Positions 25,748 to 33,070 of a stretch of DNA of 64,000 bases are shown in pieces. Position 1 is the stretch's first letter; every line of letters begins with the position of its first letter. The DNA is taken from the NCBI GenBank assembly GCA_030065915.1, contig JASJCQ010000019.1, positions 1-64,000 on the forward strand, written 5' to 3'. The stretch comes from Woeseiaceae bacterium (lineage in GTDB: Bacteria > Pseudomonadota > Gammaproteobacteria > Steroidobacterales > Woeseiaceae). Both the position numbers and the translations under genes were made by a program. The notes beneath the pieces are model-generated. The model saw only the letters and a list, made by a program, of their open reading frames with translations. It searched no databases and was not told the origin of the DNA.

Positions 25748-25748
25748 T

Positions 25749-26717
25749 ATGCCCAACAGTCGAATCGCCGGGACCGGCAGTTACCTGCCCGAGAAGGTCA
25801 TCACAAACCAGGATCTCGAGAAGATCATGGATACTTCCGACGAGTGGATCCGTGAACGCAGTGGTATCAAGAGGCGTCACGTTGCCGCAGACGATGAATC
25901 CAGTGCGGACATGGGCTTGTACGCCGCCCGCAAAGCGCTGGACGCCGCGGGTATCGATGCGACTGACCTCGACCTGATCGTTGTTGCGACGACAACGCCC
26001 GACAAGGTCTTCCCGAGTACCGCCTGCATCATCCAGCGCAGACTGGATATTCATGAGTGTCCGGCATTCGACGTTCACGCCGCCTGCGCAGGCTTCGTCT
26101 ACGCGCTGGACGTCGCGGATCGGTTTATCCGGACCGGTGGCGCAACGACGGCTTTGGTCATCGGCACCGAAACCTACAGCCGCATCCTGGACTGGGAGGA
26201 TCGCTCAACCGCCGTGCTCTTTGGTGATGGTGCCGGCGCCGTCGTGCTCCAGCCTACCGAGGAAGAGGGCATTATTCGGACCGCGATTCACGCCGACGGT
26301 AAGTTCGAGGACCTGTTGCACGTACCGAAGGGCATCTCGACCGGTTACTCGCCGGAAGACCCGGAGGGTGCCTACATCCAGATGAAGGGCCACGCGGTCT
26401 TCAAGAAGGCAGTTGCGACGCTGGACTCGATGGCTCGGGAGGCGCTCGAGCATTCCGGTCACGGCGCCGATGAAATCGACTGGCTGGTCCCGCACCAGGC
26501 CAACTTGCGGATCATCGCTGCCGCGGCGAAGAAATTTAACTTGCCGATGGATCGGGTCGTTGTCACCGTCGACGAGCACGCGAATACTTCCAGTGCGTCA
26601 ATTCCGCTGGCACTGGATGTCGCGGTTCGGGATGGCCGAATCAAGCGCGGCGAGCTGCTCCTGTTCGAAGCATTTGGCGCCGGGTTTACCTGGGGATCGA
26701 CGCTGGTTCGGTTCTAG
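25749..26717 (+). CDS. 3-oxoacyl-ACP synthase III (FabH-like)
   Basis: A thiolase-fold condensing enzyme of 322 residues. The Cys-His-Asn triad is C113 in AACAGF, H249 in VPHQANLRI and N279 in ANTSSAS, and the glycine-rich FGAGFTWGS closes the C-terminus, all as in FabH. A housekeeping FabH normally sits in a fab/acpP cluster; here it follows P450 and FAAL-ACP genes, so it may be a pathway-specific KASIII using the acyl-ACP made by its neighbour. The start at ATG 25749, one base after the FAAL stop codon, is preferred to an in-frame upstream ATG at 25719. Confidence 0.94.
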   Translation: MPNSRIAGTGSYLPEKVITNQDLEKIMDTSDEWIRERSGIKRRHVAADDESSADMGLYAARKALDAAGIDATDLDLIVVATTTPDKVFPSTACIIQRRLDIHECPAFDVHAACAGFVYALDVADRFIRTGGATTALVIGTETYSRILDWEDRSTAVLFGDGAGAVVLQPTEEEGIIRTAIHADGKFEDLLHVPKGISTGYSPEDPEGAYIQMKGHAVFKKAVATLDSMAREALEHSGHGADEIDWLVPHQANLRIIAAAAKKFNLPMDRVVVTVDEHANTSSASIPLALDVAVRDGRIKRGELLLFEAFGAGFTWGSTLVRF

Positions 26718-26854
26718 TCGAGTTTCCAGTGAAAAACTGACCTAGCTGTTAAAAAGACACATATTCAGCCAGTTTTGAACATAATGTCCTAAATCACTGC
26801 TTTTCAGCCGTTTTTTGTGTGATGCAGTTCACACTTTGGCCCGTTTCGGCTACC

Positions 26855-26860
26855 TATACT
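26855..26860 (+). promoter_or_regulatory. Possible -10 box upstream of the small acidic gene
   Basis: TATACT, five of six matches to the -10 consensus, lies 53 bases before the ATG of the small gene. No good -35 hexamer is found at 16-18 bases, so it is only a candidate. It sits in the 195-base gap (26718-26912) after the KASIII gene, which otherwise holds AT-richer DNA without a clear terminator. Confidence 0.3.
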
Positions 26861-26912
26861 GACCCGAAATCAACCGTCGCCATTTTGCGACAGTCGACAG
26901 GAAAAGCGATTC

Positions 26913-27095
26913 ATGGACGATTCAAGATCTAGCTACAAAGACTCGCCGCTCTCCGAGAGCAGCGTTTCGCTGAAATTGTCATTGATCCAGCGGCAGTGCA
27001 GCGACCTGCTGGATGCCGGAAACGATTTCGGCGGACTCTCGCTCGAAGAGCCGCTGCCCGAGAACGACAACACGAACCCCTATAACCGCGGCTGA
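26913..27095 (+). CDS. Small acidic protein with an NPYNRG tail, function unknown
   Basis: A 60-residue acidic, serine-rich protein with no signal peptide or membrane helix. It has a Ser-rich N-terminus, a central amphipathic helix-like part (SVSLKLSLIQRQCSDLL) and a loop-like acidic tail ending NPYNRG. A weak AGGA lies about 10 bases before the ATG. Short proteins with such NPYxx ends occur in related gammaproteobacteria as far as I recall, but I cannot name a family. Its position after the P450-FAAL-KASIII cassette is suggestive, though a 195-base gap separates them. Coding status is moderately supported. Confidence 0.45.
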   Translation: MDDSRSSYKDSPLSESSVSLKLSLIQRQCSDLLDAGNDFGGLSLEEPLPENDNTNPYNRG

Positions 27096-27406
27096 CACGC
27101 TAAAGCCGGGTTGCGTCGGCCTTCCAGGCTGATCTGTGGCTCGGCAACCAACCGATGCGGCCTCCGCGGCGAATCTCTCGTTGCCGCTCACCGTCTCTCT
27201 AACGTCCACTGCCACCCGAAACTCAGCCGGTACCGGGATTCCCGGTCATTCTCCCGGTTCTTCTCCCCAAGTGCCTTCCTGCCCGCAGCGTTCCGGCAGG
27301 CAGATTCGCGCAAGCGCCGCCGCTCGCCTATGATCGGGGGTGTCGTTCCGGAACTTTGCTGCCGGTAGATCGGCCAAAGCCTTGAGAGTCTGCGTCGGGG
27401 AGAATC
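27096..27406. promoter_or_regulatory. Intergenic region upstream of the molybdenum oxidoreductase genes
   Basis: A 311-base gap without a convincing gene. It holds a perfect 7-1-7 palindrome (27232-27246), a 6-bp inverted repeat CCTGCC/GGCAGG (27278-27300) with no T-run, and a plausible sigma-70 pair. The pair is TTCGCG at 27305-27310 and TATGAT at 27329-27334, 18-base spacer, placing transcription start about 65 bases before the small-subunit ATG. A GGGGAG Shine-Dalgarno precedes that ATG. Confidence 0.4.
27232..27246. repeat. Perfect 7-1-7 palindrome, possible operator
   Basis: ACCGGGA, one T, TCCCGGT. It lies about 60 bases upstream of the candidate -35 of the oxidoreductase operon, a position suited to a regulator; no regulator gene is adjacent. 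Confidence 0.35.
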
Positions 27407-27865
27407 ATGGAAATCAAGCTAACGATCAATAATGAGGACCACACACTGTCTGTGGAGCCTGGTATGCCGCTGCTCTGGGCCATCAGAGATATCGTCGGCC
27501 TGACTGGCACCAAGTTTGGCTGCGGCAAGGCCTTGTGCGGCGCCTGCGCAGTGCACCTGGATGGCCAGCCGATTCGCTCCTGCACGTTTCCGGTCAGTGC
27601 GGCCAGTGGAAAGTCGATCACAACGATAGAGGGGCTTTCGCCGGACGGAAATCACCCGGTGCAGAAAGCCTGGCGCAAGCATAACGTCGCGCAATGCGGC
27701 TACTGCCAGTCCGGCCAAATCATGTCGGCAGCCGCGTTGCTCGAGCGCAATCCCAAGCCCACGAGAGACGAAATCCGTACGGCGATGAACGGCAACATCT
27801 GCCGTTGCGGTACCTACAACCGTATCGAAGCGGCGATCGCCGACGCAGCGGAGGAACTGTCATGA
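27407..27865 (+). CDS. Isoquinoline 1-oxidoreductase-type small subunit, [2Fe-2S] protein
   Basis: A 152-residue iron-sulfur subunit of a xanthine-oxidase-family molybdenum hydroxylase/aldehyde dehydrogenase. The N-terminal plant-ferredoxin cluster is bound by C39, C44, C47 and C59 ([13 protein letters not shown]). The C-terminal four-helix cluster is bound by C97, C100, C132 and C134 (CGYCQSG, ICRCGT). It transfers electrons from the large subunit to an acceptor such as a cytochrome. The stop overlaps the large-subunit ATG in ATGA, fixing the operon. Confidence 0.95.
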   Translation: MEIKLTINNEDHTLSVEPGMPLLWAIRDIVGLTGTKFGCGKALCGACAVHLDGQPIRSCTFPVSAASGKSITTIEGLSPDGNHPVQKAWRKHNVAQCGYCQSGQIMSAAALLERNPKPTRDEIRTAMNGNICRCGTYNRIEAAIADAAEELS

Positions 27866-30096
27866 GCGGTGTACAGAAACTGACGCGGCGCGATTTCCTG
27901 AAGCGCACCGGGCAGGCAGGTGGCGGCCTGATGCTGATGACGCACCTGCCATCCGTCGCGAGAGCAGCGGGCGACGCGTCGCTCGAGCCCAATGTGTTTA
28001 TCCAGGTCCGCTCCGACAGCACGGTCCGGATCGTCTGTCATCGTTCCGAGATGGGGCAGGGGATCCGGACCAGCCTGCAGCAGATCTTCGCCGATGAGCT
28101 GGAGGCAGACTGGGACTCGATTGACCTCGTACAGGCCGTCGGCGACAAGAAATACGGCGACCAGAATACGGACGGTTCCACGAGCATCCGCCGCCACCTG
28201 AAGACACTGCGGCAGGCGGGTGCCAGCGCCAGGCAGTTGCTCGAGCAGGCCGCAGCCGATACCTGGGGCGTTGAGCGCTCAGAGTGCAAGGCCGAGCTGA
28301 ACGAAGTCGTTCACTCGGGTAGTGGCCGACGCCTTGCCTACGGGGATCTCGTAGCGGATGCAGCGCAACTCGAGCCGCCGAGCGATCCGGACCTGAAGTC
28401 GCCCGGCGAGTTCCGTTACATCGGTAAATCGCCGGACTCGGTTGACGGCGTCGCTATGACCACCGGTGCAGCAAGTTACGGGATCGACACGGTCCTGCCG
28501 GGAATGGTCTACGCGTCAATCGAGCGTTCGCCCGTGCTCGGCGGTACGCCGACGACTTACGATGAAGATGCTGCACTGGCGGTTCCGGGCGTCGAGGCGG
28601 TGCTCCGCCTGCCCGAGGCGACCAGCCCGGTATTCTTCAATCCGATTGGCGGGCTTGCGGTGATTGCCGGAAACACGTGGGCGGCGCAGCAGGGTCGAGC
28701 GGCGCTGAACGTCGACTGGTCAGACGGCGACAATGCGTCCTATTCTTCCGATCCTTACAGGGACGAATTGTTCGAGGCCGTACACAAGGATGGGTTCAGC
28801 GTGCTGGCGCGCGGCGACGTTGAAGCGGCTTTTGTCGACGCGGAAACGGTCGTCGAAGCCGACTACTACGCGCCACACCTCGCGCAAGCGCCGATGGAGC
28901 CGCCGAGCGCGACCGCTGTCATTCGCGACGACGGTCATTGCGAAGTCTGGGCGTGTACCCAGGCCCCGCAGGCCGCGCGGAGCACTGTCGCACAGGTGCT
29001 CGGCCTCGGCGAGGACAAGGTGACGATTCACATGACGCTGCTGGGTGGCGGTTTCGGACGCAAGTCCAAGGCGGATTTCGTTGCGGAGGCGGCCTGGCTG
29101 GCTAAGCGCACGGGCAAGCCGGTGAAAGTGACGTGGACCCGTGAGGACGATCTGCGGCATGGCTTCCTCCACTCCGTGAGTGGGCAATACCTGAAAGCCG
29201 GTCTCGACGAGGACGGCAATCCGACAAGTTGGCTGCATCGCAGCGCGTTCCCGCCGATCGGTACAACCTTCAGCCGAGAAGCGTCATCGTCAAATGCGTT
29301 CGAGAAAGATCTCGGCCTCGTCGATAACCCTTTCGCTGTTCCGAACATGCAGATCGAGGTGTCGACCTTGCCGGCACATGTTCGTATCGGCTGGCTGCGT
29401 TCGGTCGCCAATATCTTCCATGCATTCGCCGCCTCGAGCTTTGCGGATGAGATGGCGTACGCGGCGGGTGAGGATCCCAAAGACTACCTTCTGCGGCTGA
29501 TTGGGCCGGCGCGCAAGTACAATCCGGCTGACGACGGTGCGCAGTACGGGAACTACGGGCAGAGTATCGAGGAGTACCCGATCGACACGAAGAGAATGGC
29601 AGATACCGTGAACAAGGTCGCTGACATGGCAAGCTGGGGGCGTGAGTTACCCGATGGCCATGGCCTCGGCATTGCGGTTCACCGCTCGTTTCTCAGTTAC
29701 GTCGCCGTTGTGGCCGAGGTGGCCGCGGATGAGGCCGGCAAGATGACCGTCGACAAGTTGTGGATGGCTATCGATGCGGGCCTGGTAATCAACCCGGATC
29801 GAGTCAAATCGCAGCTCGAGGGAGCCGGTATCTTCGGCGTCAGCCTGACCCTCTTCAGCGGCCTTACTGCCGACCAGGGGCGGATCGTGGAAGGGAACTT
29901 TGACACGTATCCCGTGGCGCGTATGTCCGATACTCCAACGGAAATCCATACACACATCATGCAAGTCGATGCGCCCCCGGGTGGCGTCGGCGAGCCGGGT
30001 GTGCCACCGGTCGCCCCGGCCATTACGAATGCCTATTTCGCTGCAACGGGCAAGCGGTTACGCAACCTGCCATTAAGAGAGGCAGGAGTTGTATGA
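27862..30096 (+). CDS. Isoquinoline 1-oxidoreductase / aldehyde dehydrogenase, Mo-binding large subunit, Tat-exported
   Basis: The 744-residue molybdopterin-cytosine-dinucleotide subunit paired with the preceding [2Fe-2S] protein. It has a twin-arginine signal ([15 protein letters not shown], residues 8-22), so the complex is probably exported folded to the periplasm, as for IorAB-type aldehyde dehydrogenases. Cofactor-site segments include [25 protein letters not shown] and the C-terminal [17 protein letters not shown] containing the catalytic Glu. The longer open frame upstream lies inside the small-subunit gene and is not used. No FAD subunit is present, which fits the two-subunit IorAB type. 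Confidence 0.94.
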   Translation: MSGVQKLTRRDFLKRTGQAGGGLMLMTHLPSVARAAGDASLEPNVFIQVRSDSTVRIVCHRSEMGQGIRTSLQQIFADELEADWDSIDLVQAVGDKKYGDQNTDGSTSIRRHLKTLRQAGASARQLLEQAAADTWGVERSECKAELNEVVHSGSGRRLAYGDLVADAAQLEPPSDPDLKSPGEFRYIGKSPDSVDGVAMTTGAASYGIDTVLPGMVYASIERSPVLGGTPTTYDEDAALAVPGVEAVLRLPEATSPVFFNPIGGLAVIAGNTWAAQQGRAALNVDWSDGDNASYSSDPYRDELFEAVHKDGFSVLARGDVEAAFVDAETVVEADYYAPHLAQAPMEPPSATAVIRDDGHCEVWACTQAPQAARSTVAQVLGLGEDKVTIHMTLLGGGFGRKSKADFVAEAAWLAKRTGKPVKVTWTREDDLRHGFLHSVSGQYLKAGLDEDGNPTSWLHRSAFPPIGTTFSREASSSNAFEKDLGLVDNPFAVPNMQIEVSTLPAHVRIGWLRSVANIFHAFAASSFADEMAYAAGEDPKDYLLRLIGPARKYNPADDGAQYGNYGQSIEEYPIDTKRMADTVNKVADMASWGRELPDGHGLGIAVHRSFLSYVAVVAEVAADEAGKMTVDKLWMAIDAGLVINPDRVKSQLEGAGIFGVSLTLFSGLTADQGRIVEGNFDTYPVARMSDTPTEIHTHIMQVDAPPGGVGEPGVPPVAPAITNAYFAATGKRLRNLPLREAGVV

Positions 30097-30179
30097 AAAA
30101 TAGGCTGCGGTTTCGCGCCGGATGCCCCGGTACAGGCTGAGTGTCCTAGAATCGCCGTTCCCCAACGGATGGCGATCCA

Positions 30180-31895
30180 ATGAAACGGCTTGAACTGAAG
30201 ATAACGCCTGACGGCGAGCAGCTGATTACCGATGTGCGCGGGCTTGGCGTGCTGCGCTATCCCTTGCTGAACAAGGGCACCGGGTTTACGCAGGAGGAAC
30301 GGCGCCAGCTCGATATCGAGGGCCTGTTGCCGTCACAGTGCAACGACATCGAGAAGCAAGCAGCGCGCATCTACAAGTCGATCATGCGCAACGAGGACCC
30401 AGTCGGGCGGCATATCGGGCTCGCTGCCTTGCAGGGCAGAAATGAGCATCTCTTCTACAAGGTCCTTTGCCTGCACCTCGAAGAGTTGATGCCGGTCATC
30501 TACACACCGACGGTTGGACTCGCGTCGCAGCACTATTCCACGCACTTCCGACGCGCTCGTGGACTGTTTATCACACCCGACTATCGCGGCCGGATTGAAC
30601 ACATCCTCAAGACGGCTATCCCGATCAGGGACATTCGGTTGATGGTAGTCACCGACAACGAGTCGATTCTCGGCATTGGCGACCAGGGCGCCGGTGGCAT
30701 GGCGATCAGCAATGGCAAGCTGGCCCTGTATTGTGCGGGCGCCGGCATCCATCCGTATTACACGTTGCCGGTCAGCCTGGATGTCGGCACGGACAACGAA
30801 GACCTGCTCGAAGACCCGCTGTATCTCGGCTACAGGCATCGCCGGCTCCGCGGCGACGCCTACATCGAGCTTGTCGACGAATTCGTCGAAGCCTGCAAGA
30901 CCGTGTTCCCGAAGGCATTGATCCAGTGGGAGGATTTCCGCAAGGACAACGCGCTGTCGATCGTCGATCGCTACCAGGACCAGCTGCCGTCTTTCAATGA
31001 TGACATCCAGGGCACCGGCGCTGTGGCGACAGCCTGCGTGACGGCAGGCGCCCGGATCGCGGGCCTCAACCTGTCTGACGTTCGGGTGCTGATTTACGGC
31101 GCTGGCGCTGCGGGACTCGGCATCAGCCGCCAGGTCAAAAACAAGCTCAGCAACGCGGGTCTCCGCGGCGAGGCACTGGCCCGCGCCGTGCTGGTCATGG
31201 ACAGCCGAGGCGTCATCTCGGACGATCGCAGTGGCCTGGATGTTTACAAAGAGGAAATGGCCTGGCCCTCAGCGATGGCCGCCGATCTCGGCCTCGAAGG
31301 AGAACAACTGAATGACCTCGCCGCTGTAACGAGAGCTTACGGCGCCAACATTCTCATCGGCGCCTCGGGGCAGGGTGGCTCATTCGACGTAGACACTGTC
31401 GAGGCCATGCTCGGGACCACTGACCGTCCGATCATTCTGCCAATGTCGAATCCGACGTCAATCAGCGAGGCTGTGCCGAGCCAATTGCTCGACTGGACGG
31501 ACGGAAAAGCACTGATCGCGACGGGAAGCCCGTTTGCTCCGGTAAAGACTCCGAAAGGCGAGGTGCCCATCGGCCAGGCGAACAACGTCTTTGTCTTTCC
31601 GGGCATCGGGCTCGGGACAATTGCGGCAGGCGCCTCGTCGATCAGCGATACGATGATCGCGGAAGCCGCAACCGGTATGGCCGACAGCCTGACCGAAGAG
31701 GAAATCGCTGCGGGACGACTGGTTCCCAGCGTGTCGAGGCTTTGGGAGGTCTGCGGCCAGGTCGCGCTGGCTGTCGCGAGACAGGCCGTTATCGAGGGCA
31801 GGGCGCCGGCAAAGAGTGACGATGAGCTTGAAGCCGCGATCAGCGCATTCCGCTGGAAACCCCGGTATCCCGAGATCATCTGCACCGATGATTGA
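30180..31895 (+). CDS. maeA: NAD-dependent malic enzyme
   Basis: Oxidatively decarboxylates malate to pyruvate with NAD. The 571-residue length and layout match SfcA/MaeA: YTPTVG with the catalytic Tyr near residue 108, the LGIGDQGAGGMAIS segment with the NAD/malate site, FNDDIQGTGAVA with the metal-binding Asp, and a Rossmann GAGAAGLGI near residue 307. The start at ATG 30180 gives the standard N-terminus. It stands alone, 83 bases after the oxidoreductase genes; a possible TAGAAT -10 lies about 30 bases before the ATG. Confidence 0.95.
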   Translation: MKRLELKITPDGEQLITDVRGLGVLRYPLLNKGTGFTQEERRQLDIEGLLPSQCNDIEKQAARIYKSIMRNEDPVGRHIGLAALQGRNEHLFYKVLCLHLEELMPVIYTPTVGLASQHYSTHFRRARGLFITPDYRGRIEHILKTAIPIRDIRLMVVTDNESILGIGDQGAGGMAISNGKLALYCAGAGIHPYYTLPVSLDVGTDNEDLLEDPLYLGYRHRRLRGDAYIELVDEFVEACKTVFPKALIQWEDFRKDNALSIVDRYQDQLPSFNDDIQGTGAVATACVTAGARIAGLNLSDVRVLIYGAGAAGLGISRQVKNKLSNAGLRGEALARAVLVMDSRGVISDDRSGLDVYKEEMAWPSAMAADLGLEGEQLNDLAAVTRAYGANILIGASGQGGSFDVDTVEAMLGTTDRPIILPMSNPTSISEAVPSQLLDWTDGKALIATGSPFAPVKTPKGEVPIGQANNVFVFPGIGLGTIAAGASSISDTMIAEAATGMADSLTEEEIAAGRLVPSVSRLWEVCGQVALAVARQAVIEGRAPAKSDDELEAAISAFRWKPRYPEIICTDD

Positions 31896-31920
31896 CGTCG
31901 CGCTGGCCAGCACGGGAATC

Positions 31921-32220
31921 TCAGTCGGCCCTGAGCTCCGCCCACTCCGGGTGGCGATCAAAACTCGCGCGTACGAATGAGCACTGCGGCACGATCCGGA
32001 AGCCCTCTTCAACGGCATCTGCAATCAGGCGTTTGACGAGCGCGGTGGCAATGCCGCGTCCGCGGAGCGCATTCGGTACGAACGTGCGGTCCGCGATAAC
32101 CGTATTCGCATCGACGCGCTGGTAGGTCAACAGCCCGGATGCGTCGCTGTCCTCAACCCGAGCTTCGTACTGGCCACCCGAATCCGTCGCTTCGTGTGTG
32201 ATGTTGACCGAGGCGATCAT
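31921..32220 (-). CDS. Small GNAT-fold N-acetyltransferase (YjdJ-like)
   Basis: A 99-residue mini-GNAT of the YjdJ/At1g77540 type. It has EARVEDSDASGLLTYQRV, then DRTFVPNALRGRGIATALV, where RGRGIA is the acetyl-CoA pyrophosphate loop, and IVPQCSFVRASFDRHPEW with the conserved Cys-Ser of this family. Substrates of these minimal acetyltransferases are unknown. It converges with malic enzyme, with 25 bases between the stops. Confidence 0.9.
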   Translation of the reverse strand: MIASVNITHEATDSGGQYEARVEDSDASGLLTYQRVDANTVIADRTFVPNALRGRGIATALVKRLIADAVEEGFRIVPQCSFVRASFDRHPEWAELRAD

Positions 32221-32266
32221 GACGCAACCTTGGTTTTGCGGGACTGACGGTAGCGTCTACCGATTC

Positions 32267-32932
32267 TCACGCAATGCCGACCGCGCCCGGTACCGGCAGC
32301 ACATGCAGCGCGACTGCAAGAAAATGGCAAATGCCGCCGACCAATACGAAGACATGCCAGATCGCATGATTGAATCGCATCGAACGGATGGAATAGAACA
32401 GTGCGCCCACCGTGTAGGCAATACCGCCGGCGACCAGCCAGGCGATGCCTCCGCTGCCGACGGCGTCAGCCAGCTCAGGCGCGGCGATCACGACGAGCCA
32501 ACCCATGACCAGGTAGCTCGCCATGGCGAGCTTCGGAAACCGGTGCCGCAGCCAGATCTTCGACACGATACCGAAAGCCGCCAGCGTCCAGATTGCCCCG
32601 AACAGCCACCAGCCGGTCGGGTTGCGCATAGCGACCAGGATGAAAGGTGTGTACGTGCCAGCGATCATCAGGTAAATGGCGCAATGGTCGAGCAGCTTGT
32701 AGATGTGCTTGTGTTCGGACGCGTGCAGCGCGTGATAGACCGTCGATGCCAGGAAGAGCAGCAGCAGGCACAGGCCGTAGACGATGCTCGCTGAAATCCG
32801 CCAGGGGTCCGCCGCGACAATCGAAATGTAGAGCATCCAGGAAAGCCCAGCGACGCTTAAGAGCACTCCGGCGCCGTGACTCACTGCGTGGAAAACTTCT
32901 TCTTTTACCGAATAGTCCATTTCGAAGGTCAC
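32267..32932 (-). CDS. trhA: TrhA / hemolysin III family membrane protein
   Basis: A 221-residue, seven-helix membrane protein of the PAQR-like hemolysin III family; TrhA/YqfA in E. coli affects membrane energetics and fatty-acid homeostasis. Family signals are the N-terminal EEVFHAVSHGAGVLL with H15 and H19, YHALH in the second helix region, the KLLDHCAIYLMIAGTYTPF motif, and the C-terminal NHAIWHVFVLVGGICHFLAV with metal-ligand histidines. It lies 46 bases upstream of the GNAT gene on the same strand. Confidence 0.93.
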   Translation of the reverse strand: MTFEMDYSVKEEVFHAVSHGAGVLLSVAGLSWMLYISIVAADPWRISASIVYGLCLLLLFLASTVYHALHASEHKHIYKLLDHCAIYLMIAGTYTPFILVAMRNPTGWWLFGAIWTLAAFGIVSKIWLRHRFPKLAMASYLVMGWLVVIAAPELADAVGSGGIAWLVAGGIAYTVGALFYSIRSMRFNHAIWHVFVLVGGICHFLAVALHVLPVPGAVGIA

Positions 32933-33070
32933 CGGCTGGTCCCAATACGCTCACTGTAGATCATGCTGGCTCAAAAGTGTTTCGAAATGACGCCAAAGTT
33001 ATGAAGATTTCGTTGCGATAAATTGAGCGATCTCGTCGGAATCGGGCGCATTCGAAGTACGACGACTGAC

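Noticed and set aside
25719..25748. An upstream in-frame ATG for the KASIII gene
   Set aside because: It lies inside the FAAL-ACP coding end and adds ten residues absent from FabH proteins; the ATG at 25749 gives the conserved N-terminus.
27278..27300. A 6-bp hairpin (CCTGCC/GGCAGG) as a terminator for the small acidic gene
   Set aside because: No T-run follows and it lies about 180 bases past the stop, next to a candidate promoter for the next operon.
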